Of a DNA stretch of 64,000 nt, positions 49,704-60,800 are shown one piece after another (the first letter of the stretch is position 1; the number at the start of each line of letters is the position of its first letter). The stretch lies in assembly GCF_041449215.1 (NCBI RefSeq), contig NZ_JBGNFV010000001.1:5163001-5227000 (forward strand). Direction: 5' to 3'. The translations under genes and the position numbers were made by a program. The DNA comes from Roseivirga sp. BDSF3-8 (GTDB taxonomy: Bacteria > Bacteroidota > Bacteroidia > Cytophagales > Cyclobacteriaceae). The notes beneath the pieces were generated by a model. The model saw nothing but the letters and a program-made list of their open reading frames with translations. It made no database searches and was not told the origin of the DNA.

Positions 49704-49779
49704 TGGGTTGCCATTCAGGGTATATGCCGGGGAATGAGGTTATTTTCATGAGGCAAACAGGTTCTGACCTCCCCTATCA

Positions 49780-51567
49780 TCAAAAGGAATAGGTATAGTT
49801 TAGGGTGGCGGTATATTCGGTAAAGCCTGGCATATCTATACTGGTGGCCTCCATACCGGTGTTCAGCTTCTGCAGGTATACGACGTTTAGCGAAAAGTTA
49901 TGCTGGCTTTTGCCGCTGAGTAAGGAGTGTTTTTTATCCGTATCCGGAGTTTTTGAGGGAGGCTGGCTGCTTTCTTTTTTGCCGGGCGTATAGCTCCCTG
50001 TCAGCCGCAGACTTAGGATGTCGCCCGTAGGGTCTCCATTTAGCTGCTGCCAGTTATAAGAGGCATTCAGATTGGCCTGTAGCCGGTTTTCCAGCCAGCT
50101 TTTATTAGCCCCGGCCGCAGGCCCAAGCGTCAGGGTTTCCATATTGGCAGCCAGGCTACGGTAGCCATTCACTCCGGCATTTACTCCCATGCCGGACTCG
50201 AAGCTGAGGCGATAGCTCATGGTACCGCTCTGCAGCACCGTAGGCTCAAGGGCGGGTGCATCCGGCTCGTTGCTTTCTTCGGCAGCGTGCTGGTAGGTAC
50301 CGGTAAACATCAGGCTCTGCTTCAGGGCCTCAGCGCCGAAGTTATGTGCCACGGTAGCCGTACCGGTCTGGCTCACCTGGTAGAAGTTAAGTGTGTCCAG
50401 GTTTTCCTGGTAGAAGGGGTCGAACTGCGGCGTTACGTTAGTGTAGGTAGTAAAATTGGAATAACTACCGTTAAACGACCAGGCCTCTAGGGGTACATAG
50501 TTCACATTGACCGAGCCTATGAGCCTGCGTGTCTGGCTGGTTTCGGTATCATCGAGGTTATTACGCTGCGAGCCGGTATTTACTGCCACCTGCAGTTTAT
50601 TTTGCAGCAGGGGCACGGAGCCGCTTATGGTTACGTTTTCCAGGTCATTATTAAAATAGTAGGCGCCCAGTGTGCGGTAGCCGGGGTCTACCCGCTCGTA
50701 GTTCAGTTGCAGTGCCAGGGGGCCATTCCAGGCCAGGCTCGCCTTGTAAGCACTAAAATACTGGGTGGAGCTATTGGGGTTATGTAAAAAGGCCAGTTGG
50801 CTGGTAAGGTTGGTCGTGCCGGAAACCTCCTCTCCTTCCCTATCCTGCTCCAGCTTGTCACGGGTAAAGGCACTCATGGCATACTTTGCCTCCAGGCTAA
50901 AGCGACCGAAGAGTGTGCTACGCCCGCTGATGCTCATAGCCAGGTTCTCCTGTGGCAGTAGGCCGGAGTCTTCGGGGGTGTAGGACAGCGAACTGGTTTT
51001 ATCCTCCGCATGAAAGAGATTCATATAGAGGGCATAATCTCCCTTATCATAGCCCCCCTTCAGCCCATAGCCCCAGCGTTCATAGGCTGGCACTACTGTT
51101 TCCATCATGGTTGTATCCGGGGCTACTGCATCCTGCAGGCGGCCGTACATGGCACTTATGCGCCAGTCGCCGGGCGTTAGCTCCACCCCACCGCCGAAAA
51201 AAACATGGCCGGAGAGGGTGTAAGGGGAAAATTGCATGCTGCTGTAGCCTACATGGGCCTTTACCCACTTGTAGGTGGGAGAAAAAGCAAAGCGGTTAAA
51301 GGGCTGCCGGAACGACTTGTCCTGGTCACTGTAGCTAAAGGTAAAGGGTATGGCCCAACCGTAAAGGGATACATTGAGGGTGCCACTGGTGTACCATGCA
51401 AAGGGGTCTCGCCGGTTATCCAGCCGGAGGGCAGTGTATCCTATACTGGTGGCTCGTATGGAACCGCTAAGTTGGACAGGGGCCTTATCCCCGAGGTTAT
51501 CCAGGTTTTGCCCCAGTACCGGCACAGCTAAGGTGAGAAGTAGTAGAAGCAGGTGTCCTTTTTTCAT
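49780..51567 (-). CDS. Outer-membrane beta-barrel-like protein
   Basis: Predicted exported protein of 595 residues with a clear signal peptide (MKKGHLLLLLLTLAVPVLGQ). The body is rich in alternating aromatic and polar residues and amphipathic strands such as LNVSLYGWAIPFTFSYSD and LQLNYERV, and the chain ends in TYSF, an aromatic C-terminus typical of outer-membrane barrels. I do not recognise a specific family or substrate. It is the last gene of a four-gene operon, starting 7 bp after the stop of the SprB-repeat/T9SS protein, so a role in secreting, anchoring or assembling the upstream surface proteins is plausible but inferred. Confidence 0.8.
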   Translation of the reverse strand: MKKGHLLLLLLTLAVPVLGQNLDNLGDKAPVQLSGSIRATSIGYTALRLDNRRDPFAWYTSGTLNVSLYGWAIPFTFSYSDQDKSFRQPFNRFAFSPTYKWVKAHVGYSSMQFSPYTLSGHVFFGGGVELTPGDWRISAMYGRLQDAVAPDTTMMETVVPAYERWGYGLKGGYDKGDYALYMNLFHAEDKTSSLSYTPEDSGLLPQENLAMSISGRSTLFGRFSLEAKYAMSAFTRDKLEQDREGEEVSGTTNLTSQLAFLHNPNSSTQYFSAYKASLAWNGPLALQLNYERVDPGYRTLGAYYFNNDLENVTISGSVPLLQNKLQVAVNTGSQRNNLDDTETSQTRRLIGSVNVNYVPLEAWSFNGSYSNFTTYTNVTPQFDPFYQENLDTLNFYQVSQTGTATVAHNFGAEALKQSLMFTGTYQHAAEESNEPDAPALEPTVLQSGTMSYRLSFESGMGVNAGVNGYRSLAANMETLTLGPAAGANKSWLENRLQANLNASYNWQQLNGDPTGDILSLRLTGSYTPGKKESSQPPSKTPDTDKKHSLLSGKSQHNFSLNVVYLQKLNTGMEATSIDMPGFTEYTATLNYTYSF

Positions 51568-51574
51568 TATTTCT

Positions 51575-54500
51575 TTATTGAATAATGACCTTGGTGTCGA
51601 ATCGCTGATCCTGCGCTATAACGGTCAGTAAATAGGCGCCAGGAGTAGCCGGGTTGATCTCTATGGGGATATCGTATGCGTCTGAGCCATCTCCGCGCTT
51701 GCGGGCTACTTCTTCGCCATAGAGATTGTATACCAATAGGGTGACAGTGGATATTTCATTAAGCGCTATGCTTACGTTAAACTGGCCGTTATTAGGATTG
51801 GGGTAGGCAGAGGCTTCTTCTATGAGGCTCACTACCACAGGTGCCGCAGGTTCACTTACAGTAATCTCTTCAGGGGGCAGGCTGGTGAGTGTCTTGCGCA
51901 GGCTGTCCACGCAGCCAGCATACCAGGCCGTCATACCTATGGAGTAGTCTCCTGTTTGGTTAAAGATGATCCTGGGTCTGGCAGGATTATCATCTACCAC
52001 CGTAATGCCCGTACCAAAGTCCCACTCTACACGAGCCGGAAGGGGGTAGCTCACTTCTATAAGTTCTACGGTATCCCCTAGGGCAGAGTATGTGGAGGCC
52101 ACAAAGAGCGCCTCAAAATACTCTTCTGACACGGTCAGTTGCATAGCATCCGTAAGGGTACAGCCCTGTGCGGTGCTTACTGTTACGGAGTAGGTACCGC
52201 TTTGGGTGGCTAATGGGGTGGCTTCATTGCTGCTAAAGCCAGCGGGGCCGGTCCAGGCATATCCGGTAGCGCCTGGGTGGGTAGCGTCCAGCCTGAATTC
52301 CTGTCCGCGGCAGATGGTCACGTCTTCCCCGATATCGATGTTCTCAGGCTGGGCAATGAATACTGAGTCAATGGCCTTACAGCCTTTTGCATCGGTTACC
52401 TGCAGGGTGTACCAGCCGGTAGACAGCCTCTCCAGGCTGGCCGTATTGTCGGTATGTCCTTCCCACTCATACGTATAGGGGGCTGCTCCGCCGCTCAGGC
52501 TGGCTGAAATATGGCCGTCGTCACCATTATAGCAGGTGACATCCTGGGTATCGAAACTGATAAGGATAGGGGGATACAGGCTTTTGATGACTACCTGGGC
52601 AGCAATCGTACATCCGTTAGCGTCCGTAACGGCAAAGGTATAAGCCTGGGCCGTCAGGTTCTCCAACTGCGTAGTAGCCACGGCTTGTCCATCCAGCGTA
52701 TAGGTGTAGGGGGCCACTCCACCTGATAGGGAAAATGTGGCCATACCGGTATTATCACCATAGCACATGACATCCGTTTGGGCCGTCAGATTCGCATGCA
52801 GGGCTTCGGGTTCCCTTAGGATGATGGTACTTTCCTGGTAGCACCTGTAGGCGTCCTGCACACCCACGGTATAAGTGCCGGCCGTGAGACCGGAAACTGT
52901 GGGAGAACTGCCCTGTTCCGTACCGTTCAGGTAATAGGTATAGGTTTCACCGGCCAGCGGTACCCCTCCGGTGGCAGCTATCTCGATCACGCCGTCGTCC
53001 CCTCCGGCACAGCTTACCTCATAGCCATTATGGGTAGGAGCTGATAAGCTTAGGCCCAGGGCCTGCCCGGGAGCGGTGAAGGAGATTGTCTCGGGGAACT
53101 CATAGTAGCAGCCTTCCGCATCGGTCACGGCCACCCTGAAATCTCCAAACCCAAAAGTGGAGCCGGGTAGCAACTCATGCCAGTTAGTACCGCCATCAGC
53201 CGAGTAGGTGTACTGGTAGCGGCCCCATCCGCCGGTAGCCACAGGGCTAAGGGTACCGTCGGTATCGCCAAAGCAGGCGGGTCTGTTTCTCACCACCTCT
53301 GTGATTACCAGCGGCCCGGGGTTTACCAGGGTTATCTCCCCGCTACGCTCAAAACATGCTAGCTCATCCGTAATCCATACGCGATACCTGGCGGGGAACC
53401 GTCCGGAAATGCTGTCGGTCGTCTCCCCTCCTATCGTAAACCAGCCTCCGCCGGTATTATATTCCCACCTGTACGACAGTGTACCCGTACCGCCTGCAGC
53501 ATGGGCCTTTATGGCGCCATTGTCCTCATCGGTACAGGTAATATTATAGGCAGTCAGGCTTACTGTAATCTGGGGCGGTTGGGTGAGGGTAATGGTTCCG
53601 GGCAGGTCAAACTGGTCGTTACAGCGAGTGCCGGTATTACGTACCCAAGCTGCATAACTACCTGCAGGCAATCCTTCAAAGATTCCTGTGGTATTATTTG
53701 AGATAGCATTTGTGCCGGTATTCTTAATGTAGTATGTGAGATTACCGGTTCCTCCGCTACCGGACAGACTGATGCTGCCATCTCCACTCCCGAAGCAGGA
53801 TAGATCAGTTTTACCCGTCACGGTAAGCGCCAGCGGCTCCGGATTTTTGATGACAAACGTGCTGTCGAAGCCCTCACAGGCGGGGCGCAATGCATCACGG
53901 ACCTGTACGGTATAGGTATTGCCGGGCAGGGCATTTACCAGCCAGCTTGTTTCTGTCGTATTATTGCTTTGGCTTACCAGCAATGTCCCATTAAACAGGG
54001 CGTAGTTATAGCTTCCCGATCCAGCCGCTGCGGTTACGGATATCCAGCCGTTTGCCGGGTCGTAGCAATCGGGGGCTTCCGAATAAACGCTAGCTGTTAC
54101 ACGGGTAGGTTGGGTCAGGGTGGTGCTTACGGTAGTTTTTTCGCCACATTCATCCGTAAGGGTTATCAGGTAGGTACCTGCCGGCAGGCCGGAGAATGTT
54201 TTGGTGGCCGCATCAAACGTGCCCGCCTCCGGCATAATGCTATAGGTGAGCACTCCCGGCTTACCTCCTGATCCCGCCACGGTGATGGTGCCGTCTGATC
54301 CTCCGTGGCAGCTTATATTTTTGGTAGCGGCAAGGGTGACATCAGGATAGGGCCAGGCTGGTATGGTAAAGTCAGTTCTGGTATAACACTCGCCCTTTGT
54401 ACCGCCTACATTGGTGAGGTAGACAATATAATCTCCCGGCCCGAGGCCGTTTATGGTTAGATTCCTGCCTTCAACGGTATGGCTTGTAGCTACTGCTCCC

Positions 54501-55747
54501 AGCAGGAACGGGCCTGTGGGGCCGGCTATGATCCGGGGCTTTTCAATACTAAATGTATCATGGGCTACATAACTAAGCAGACAGGCATCGTCGAAAGGGC
54601 TGGTGCAGGCTTCTGTCTGTATTATATATTTATATTCGTAAGTCGTACCATATATATTATTAAATGTAACCGAGCCAGTTCTGCCGTTAGGGCATGAGGC
54701 TACTGCCTGGTACGAATCGAATACCGGGGCGGGGGGGGAAACGGTGACCGAGCGGCTTCGGTATCCGGACTTATAGCTACCTGCTGTCGCCCTGGCTCTG
54801 AAGGTAACCCGGGTATTTTCAGAAAGGGTGTCAATGCCACTTAGTTGGCCAGGCGTGATATTCAGTTGCTTTGAGGTATTACCTGTAGAAATGACCCGCC
54901 ACTTTTCCTTTACCACTTCTATAAAGGGGGGCTCATCGCAACAGGGACTTGTTGTGGGTACGGTAATGAATTTCTCAGTGCCGGGTATGTCTGAGCTAAA
55001 CCTATAGCTTCCGGAGGGACCGCTTCCGGTCGAACCGCTTCCGGTCGAACCGCTCCCAGGATTATCAGGAGCGGATAGTGGTACCCCACCGCTGCAGGGT
55101 CCGCAGTATGCAGTGTTAGGCTCCAATACGGTTACGGTCTCATCCCCTACCCTGTATTCGTAATCAAACTTCAGGTTGGTGGCATTGGGGATAACCGGGT
55201 AATCAATAGTTAGTGTTTGCTCCTCTTCGGGACATAAAATACCGGTATTGGATATGGAAAGGGAGTTAGGGGAGGGAATTGTATAGTATAGATTAACCTT
55301 CACATAAAACTTTCCCCAGGTTATATATAGGGTATGGTTTACACCAGGTGTGTAATTTTCTAATAAATAGGTTCTGGTTGTTTCAGCCATGTCTCCTTTG
55401 CATGAGCCTGTGTAATCACAGCCCCCACCATTCGTACCTTCAAACCCTTTTAGGTTAAGGGCAAACTTCTCGGTAGCATAAAAGGAGGTACTAACATTAT
55501 GATCCGTTACAGTTATGGGAGAATTTGACGTTTGTCTTATCATACAGGAAGCAGGCCAGGCGTTTATAGTCCCCCCATCTATCCCGTAATTAAAGTTTAT
55601 CGTGTGTTCATAATCGCCCTCGGTTCCGCACGATTTACTTACATTTGAGTATACTTCTTTTACCCTAAGGGTAACCCGCATAGTCTGCCCCGAGACAAAT
55701 AGCGGCCCCAGCACAAGCAGTATGGCTAATCCGATTAATTTTTTCAT
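51575..55747 (-). CDS. SprB-repeat surface protein with T9SS type A C-terminal sorting domain
   Basis: Large secreted adhesin-like protein of 1,390 residues. It has a signal peptide (MKKLIGLAILLVLGPLFVSGQ), an N-terminal part with many Cys, and a Gly-Ser-Thr linker near residues 230-245. At least eight SprB-like units follow (about 470-1130), each opening with Cys and a short D/N-G turn, such as CHGGSDGTITVAGSGG, CFGSGDGSISLSGSGG and CYNGDDGHISASLSGG. A PKD-like segment (VEWDFGTGITVVDDNPARP) comes next. The last 75 residues start AYPNPNNGQF and end FDTKVIIQ, a typical type A T9SS sorting signal. The protein is expected to cross the outer membrane by T9SS and stay attached or be released. It starts 4 bp after the FnIII protein. 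Confidence 0.92.
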   Translation of the reverse strand: MKKLIGLAILLVLGPLFVSGQTMRVTLRVKEVYSNVSKSCGTEGDYEHTINFNYGIDGGTINAWPASCMIRQTSNSPITVTDHNVSTSFYATEKFALNLKGFEGTNGGGCDYTGSCKGDMAETTRTYLLENYTPGVNHTLYITWGKFYVKVNLYYTIPSPNSLSISNTGILCPEEEQTLTIDYPVIPNATNLKFDYEYRVGDETVTVLEPNTAYCGPCSGGVPLSAPDNPGSGSTGSGSTGSGPSGSYRFSSDIPGTEKFITVPTTSPCCDEPPFIEVVKEKWRVISTGNTSKQLNITPGQLSGIDTLSENTRVTFRARATAGSYKSGYRSRSVTVSPPAPVFDSYQAVASCPNGRTGSVTFNNIYGTTYEYKYIIQTEACTSPFDDACLLSYVAHDTFSIEKPRIIAGPTGPFLLGAVATSHTVEGRNLTINGLGPGDYIVYLTNVGGTKGECYTRTDFTIPAWPYPDVTLAATKNISCHGGSDGTITVAGSGGKPGVLTYSIMPEAGTFDAATKTFSGLPAGTYLITLTDECGEKTTVSTTLTQPTRVTASVYSEAPDCYDPANGWISVTAAAGSGSYNYALFNGTLLVSQSNNTTETSWLVNALPGNTYTVQVRDALRPACEGFDSTFVIKNPEPLALTVTGKTDLSCFGSGDGSISLSGSGGTGNLTYYIKNTGTNAISNNTTGIFEGLPAGSYAAWVRNTGTRCNDQFDLPGTITLTQPPQITVSLTAYNITCTDEDNGAIKAHAAGGTGTLSYRWEYNTGGGWFTIGGETTDSISGRFPARYRVWITDELACFERSGEITLVNPGPLVITEVVRNRPACFGDTDGTLSPVATGGWGRYQYTYSADGGTNWHELLPGSTFGFGDFRVAVTDAEGCYYEFPETISFTAPGQALGLSLSAPTHNGYEVSCAGGDDGVIEIAATGGVPLAGETYTYYLNGTEQGSSPTVSGLTAGTYTVGVQDAYRCYQESTIILREPEALHANLTAQTDVMCYGDNTGMATFSLSGGVAPYTYTLDGQAVATTQLENLTAQAYTFAVTDANGCTIAAQVVIKSLYPPILISFDTQDVTCYNGDDGHISASLSGGAAPYTYEWEGHTDNTASLERLSTGWYTLQVTDAKGCKAIDSVFIAQPENIDIGEDVTICRGQEFRLDATHPGATGYAWTGPAGFSSNEATPLATQSGTYSVTVSTAQGCTLTDAMQLTVSEEYFEALFVASTYSALGDTVELIEVSYPLPARVEWDFGTGITVVDDNPARPRIIFNQTGDYSIGMTAWYAGCVDSLRKTLTSLPPEEITVSEPAAPVVVSLIEEASAYPNPNNGQFNVSIALNEISTVTLLVYNLYGEEVARKRGDGSDAYDIPIEINPATPGAYLLTVIAQDQRFDTKVIIQ
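55018..55062 (-). repeat. 15-bp tandem repeats encoding a Gly-Ser-Thr linker
   Basis: About three imperfect copies of a 15-bp unit (ggtcgaaccgcttcc on the plus strand) encode a TGSGSTGSG-type flexible linker in the T9SS protein. Such repeats often vary in number between strains. Confidence 0.7.
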
Positions 55748-55751
55748 GTGG

Positions 55752-57836
55752 TTAGTAGTTAACCGTTTTAGGTTCGCTTAATTTCTTTTTGATGCCATTG
55801 GCCCCTACCCACTGCAGGCGGTAGGTATAGGTCTCGGTGGCATTTACAAGCTGGTCGGTATAGGTACTTTTATCCCCATTAAGGATGGTGTACTGGCGAA
55901 GGGGCCCATCTCCCAATTGCCGGTAGACAATGACCTGTTCAGGCTGCTCATCCCCGGCCTCCCAGGTTAGGGTAATCCCTCCTGCCCCGGGGTTTGCTGT
56001 AATGGTCGCCCAGGATAGCCCGGCCCCGCTGGTTTCTACAGGCAGGCGGGTAATCTCACGTGAGCTGGGCGGGCTGCTGAGTCCGGCATCATCGGCAGCG
56101 GTAAGCTCATACCGGTAGGCGACGCCGGTCTTTACCGCTTTATCGAGAAAGGTAGTTGCCTCGGGGGAGATGGTCCCGATCACCTCCTGACGGCCGCCGC
56201 TATGGCGCATGAGGTTATAGCCTGTTACGTCCAGGCTGCTACTGGGCACCCAGGTCAGAAGGAGGCCTTCATCTGTATTTTCCACGCGGGTAAGTACCGG
56301 TGCAGAAGGGGCTATCAGGTCAGGACGGTTCAGCTCCAGGGCCGGGCTGTAGGCAGATTTGTTATAGCGCTTGTCCATAGCCACCAGCTTGTAGTACACT
56401 TTCTCGGTCAGGGTGTTGATGTTAATAGAGTCTCTGAAGGAAGTGCCTGAAATGGGGTCACGGTGTATGGCGTAGAACTGCTCGGCCGCACTATTAGCGC
56501 GGAACAGGATGTAGCCTTCCAGATCGGCTTCCGTATTTGCCTGCCACTGCAGGGCTACCACCCCGTCTGTACTAACCGTTCCGGTGAGGCCGGCAGGTAC
56601 CGCAGGGGGGGTGCTGTCTTCTGACTGTACCAGGTAGGGAAATGAACTGACTTCCTCACCGTTTTCTCCTACTGCGGTAATGGAATAGTAACTGACTGTG
56701 GCAGGATCTTTATGCCTGAAGGTGCGCTGCCCCGGCCTTACCTCCTGCAGCAGGGTAAAAGGGCCCTGTGCTGTGGGCGCCACGGCTATTTTAAACCCCC
56801 GCAGGGCAGGTTGCAGGTCTTCAGGGTACCTCCATTGTATCTCATTTCTCTTGTTATCATCCACGAGAACTTCAGTGATCACAGGCTGTCCTGCAGAAAT
56901 GGCGGGCATGCCTTCCCCGGAAACTACCTCGCTGGCAGGGCCGGTTATGCCAAAGGGGCTTACACCGCGGATTCGGTACTGATAGGTTTTGCCGTTTTCC
57001 GGCAGGCTGTCAGTGTAGTAGAGGGTGCCGGGGCGCTCTTCATTATATGTACCTGTAAAAACCTCCTCGTTTACGGCCTCAAAGGTTTTGCCCTTATTGG
57101 CTGACCGTTCGATCTTATAGCCGGAGTAGAAGCGTTCCATAAACTGAACATCCCAGCTAAGTTTAGCCGTCAGGTCGCCAAAGTCTGCTTTTACCTGCTG
57201 CAATACGGGTAGCGTACTTAGCTGCATCGGGTCTGTACGTACGGCACCAGACCTCACGTGGTAGCCTTCCCGCTGCTTTGCCAGGCTTATGCGGTATACA
57301 TATATCTCCCCGATTTTAATGCTCCGGTCCTCAAAGCGCAGGCCGAGGGCCCGCGACACCTCTGCATCCACATCGGCAGCCAACAAAGCAAAGGAGTAGC
57401 GCATCTGCTCCTGCTCTGACTGCATGAGCATACCCATGCCCCCGCCGGTGCTCTCCCGGACAGTCACCTCAACGTTATTCCCATGCAGGGCCTGCAGGGC
57501 TATGGCGGCCATCTTGTTCTCGGTGGTAGCCAGCCCTTCCCATTTGGCTTGGGGCCATGGTTTTATGGGCTCGGGCGTTAGTAGCTGCCGTTCCGGGCTC
57601 AGGGAGTCTACTATACCGTTTTTGGAAATAGTGAAACGCTCTATGACATAGCCATATTCATTGGCGGTCTTCCAGGCAATGGGCGCTGTGGGGGCCCAGC
57701 GCAATATGATCTGGTCAGTCTCATTACGGGCTATCACCCGTATGTGTGCATCATATGACACACTGTCTGCTTTCTGCTGTGCCTGACCATCATATACCAG
57801 GCAGAAAATAAAGCAGGCCAATATTCCGATTCTCAT
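55752..57836 (-). CDS. Secreted fibronectin type III repeat protein
   Basis: Exported protein of about 694 residues. The open frame extends to 57899, overlapping the upstream gene, but the ATG at 57836 is preferred: it gives the signal peptide MRIGILACFIFCLVYDGQAQ and sits just after the upstream stop. About four to five fibronectin type III units are visible, each with a late Tyr strand: YSGYKIERS, LRGFKIAVAP, LEGYILFRAN, VTGYNLMRHS and QVIVYRQL. There is no T9SS sorting domain, so it may be periplasmic, a lipoprotein-free secreted protein, or part of a complex with its neighbours. It begins 4 bp after the 1,477-residue gene and ends 4 bp before the SprB-repeat gene. Function is unknown beyond a structural or binding role. 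Confidence 0.88.
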   Translation of the reverse strand: MRIGILACFIFCLVYDGQAQQKADSVSYDAHIRVIARNETDQIILRWAPTAPIAWKTANEYGYVIERFTISKNGIVDSLSPERQLLTPEPIKPWPQAKWEGLATTENKMAAIALQALHGNNVEVTVRESTGGGMGMLMQSEQEQMRYSFALLAADVDAEVSRALGLRFEDRSIKIGEIYVYRISLAKQREGYHVRSGAVRTDPMQLSTLPVLQQVKADFGDLTAKLSWDVQFMERFYSGYKIERSANKGKTFEAVNEEVFTGTYNEERPGTLYYTDSLPENGKTYQYRIRGVSPFGITGPASEVVSGEGMPAISAGQPVITEVLVDDNKRNEIQWRYPEDLQPALRGFKIAVAPTAQGPFTLLQEVRPGQRTFRHKDPATVSYYSITAVGENGEEVSSFPYLVQSEDSTPPAVPAGLTGTVSTDGVVALQWQANTEADLEGYILFRANSAAEQFYAIHRDPISGTSFRDSININTLTEKVYYKLVAMDKRYNKSAYSPALELNRPDLIAPSAPVLTRVENTDEGLLLTWVPSSSLDVTGYNLMRHSGGRQEVIGTISPEATTFLDKAVKTGVAYRYELTAADDAGLSSPPSSREITRLPVETSGAGLSWATITANPGAGGITLTWEAGDEQPEQVIVYRQLGDGPLRQYTILNGDKSTYTDQLVNATETYTYRLQWVGANGIKKKLSEPKTVNY

Positions 57837-57840
57837 GTTA

Positions 57841-60800
57841 TTATAAATCCAGCCCATAAATCCTATCGGTCGTAATGCGATCTTTACCAGGTAATACATA
57901 GCGCATGTGGAAGCTGTACCGCTCCGGGTAGAGGTTCACGTACGGGTTAAAGAGGAAAGCCCTTACGCTGGCAGGGGCGGCCTCCAGGTTATCCACATAC
58001 TCATTCATATAGGCATTCACTGCCTCCTGCTGGTCGAAGAAGGTATAGATGCTCACATCATATGGCATGATGAGCAAGCCGTCCTGCCCGCGGTTTTCCA
58101 ATGGGGCGTGGGCTGCTTCTTCTATCCCCTGGTAGTACAGGCCTATAGCGCCCAGGGGCATTACGCCACCGGTGGTTTCCGGATCCCGCCACTCCAGGGC
58201 ATAGTCTGTTCTTTGGAAAGGCTTATAGAAGTCAGGGTAGGCAAAGGTGGTCCACCACCTGCTGTCCGTAGTAGCCTCCATCTGTATCAGCCCCTCCTGC
58301 CCTTTGGAGCCATACAGCTCTGCCCGGTCAGGCAGCTCCTGCATGTCCATACCCAGGGCAGAGCGGGTAAAGTTGAAGCCCTCTACCATGACGGTCCGGG
58401 TGTGGTGCCCGCCGGTAGCATCCAGCTTGGCAGCAAAGGTGCGGAAACGGCTGGTACGGAACTGGGTCTTGTACAGCCTCAGGTCTTCCGGTAGTGAGAG
58501 CGTTCCGCTCAGCTCATTATTACGTATTGTGAGTTCGCTGCCTCCTTCGGTCTCAATGGTTTCTTCTGTGGCATTCAGGTTAGCATCCAGGGCCTTGCTC
58601 AGCAGGGGCAGCTTGAGTATGTAGAGATCGTATACTGTTTCGGAAGCCAATGCAGCAGGTACCTCAAAGGTTAATTCCTGGTTTTCGGCCCGGTAGGTAA
58701 GCGGGACTTCTGTGGAGGTATTGGTCCCCTCATAGCGTGCCACAAACTTGTAGGCATTACCGCTTTCATCTTCTTTATTAAACAGATATGCCTGACCTAT
58801 GTCCAGCTTTATGTAGGCTGCAGGGTACTCTTCTGCATAGAAATTACGCTGGTCTTTCACCGGGTAGCTATAGGCCACATTCTCCTCAGGAATGTTTTTG
58901 GGGGCATCGCCTGTAGCAAAAGAGGTCATTTCTTCTTCCGCCGTGCCGTCCTCGAGAGGTCTCCACACCCCATTCTGACGCTCTTCCCATACCACGCTTA
59001 CCAGCACATCCAGTTTTTCATTGGGAGGAAGAATCTCCAGTGGTTTAAAGCCGGCCACATCCCTGGTTTCATTCCATCGTATCTCACCTGCCAGGGGGGT
59101 GTTGTTATGGGACACTTCAAAACGCTGCAGGCTGGCACGGAAGGTGCGGACATGCCCCTCATCATCTATCACCTGGTGGGTTTGGCCTATGCCAAGGTTA
59201 AAGCTGGCCTGGGGTACGGTGAATACGTCCAGCACGCCTTCAGCCTGCTTGGGGGTCACCGAGGCGATCACCTTAATCCCGGTGACCTCATTGGCCCCTA
59301 CGATCTCACACTCTTCGCCAAATTCAGCTTTGAAGCGGCAGTTACCTTTAACCAGGCCTCCGAGTATGGAGAACTTCCCTCCCACTACCCCGCGCATGTA
59401 GGCCGGGTTCGGCAACTTGCCTTGCAGTACTGCTGCAGCACCTATGGTCAGTATCTGGAAGTCGCCGTTTACAAAGGCCGTTTTGACCCTGATACCTATG
59501 GCACCCTGCATGTAGGCGTACACCTGCCCACTGGCATACCAGCCATTGAGCCCTATCCGTCCGGTCCGGCCCTCGCAGTAGGCGCTGCCGTAGTCTTTGA
59601 GCATCATGTCAAATCCGGCACCGGCACTGAACTCTCCGTAAAAGGGGCCTAAACTTTTTCTTCCGGTACCTATCTGCATAGCCGAGCCAAATGCGAGGCC
59701 ACGCCCAAGGCCCAGGGCATTTTCATCGCGCATCATATCCAGGTTCATGCCTCCCAGTATGCTGCTTACCTCAGGCGGAGGGGCGGGCATGCCGGGGATA
59801 CTGGTTCCGACCATAAAGTATGATGATGTCCTGGCAAGGCCGAGTATCTGCACGCCAATACGGCGCTGCGGCTGCCCTACGTGTACATACCAGTCTTGGG
59901 GAGAAAAGTGTAGCACGGCACTACCTGCCAGGCCACGCTCATGTATGCCGCGAACTACCCCCTCCGGGAAGTTGATATAGGTATCGAGGTTGCCATGCAG
60001 CACCTTATTATTAAAATCATAAGATATGAGCAGGTTTGCATACATGGGTGCACTGCTGCTACGCTCATCCAGACCGGTAAGGAAAAAGGCATCTCCCTGC
60101 AGGGCCGCATACCTGACACCTCCATGGCGGTTAAAGGCCATCTCGAAAGCGGCATCCGCATTAAAGAGCCGGGGGTCACCCGTGAGCCCTATAGTGGTCA
60201 TGGCCTTAAAGCCCATGCCTGTTTCAGCATCAGGTTTGTAAATGACTCCGGTAAGGCTTTTGCCTACCTTACCGGTCATGGCCTGGTCCACCCTCATGCC
60301 CTGTCCGGGCTCTTCCAGCGCCTCTGCATTTGGCAGCACGCGGCTCATGTGATAGTAGGCACCCCCTCCGAAGCCGTAAAAGCCGAGGCCTGTGCCTATG
60401 GGGGTAGAAAAGCGCGCATTGGCATCGGCGTACCAGTACCTGAGATCTTTTACATTACCAAACTGGGCGATGGCGCGCAGGTGCGGTCCAGGTTTAAAGG
60501 TGGCATCCACTTCGCCACGAAAACCATTTCCATACACTTCATCCTTTTCATAAAAACTAAGGGCACCTTTCATTGTAAAGGCACCGCCGTTTACATTAAT
60601 TAAAATATCTGAAATGGTGGTCTTCTCATATTCCCATTTTTGACCAGGCTCAGCGGTGGCGGAGGCTACGGGGGTGTATTCTTCACCTTCAGAGACTTCC
60701 ATGCCCGAGGTATCGGCTGTAACCGTTTGCGGAGTTATTTTACCAAACACCTCCACCGTCGTTTCCGCACCAAAGCCTTTGTCACTATCATTCATCAGAT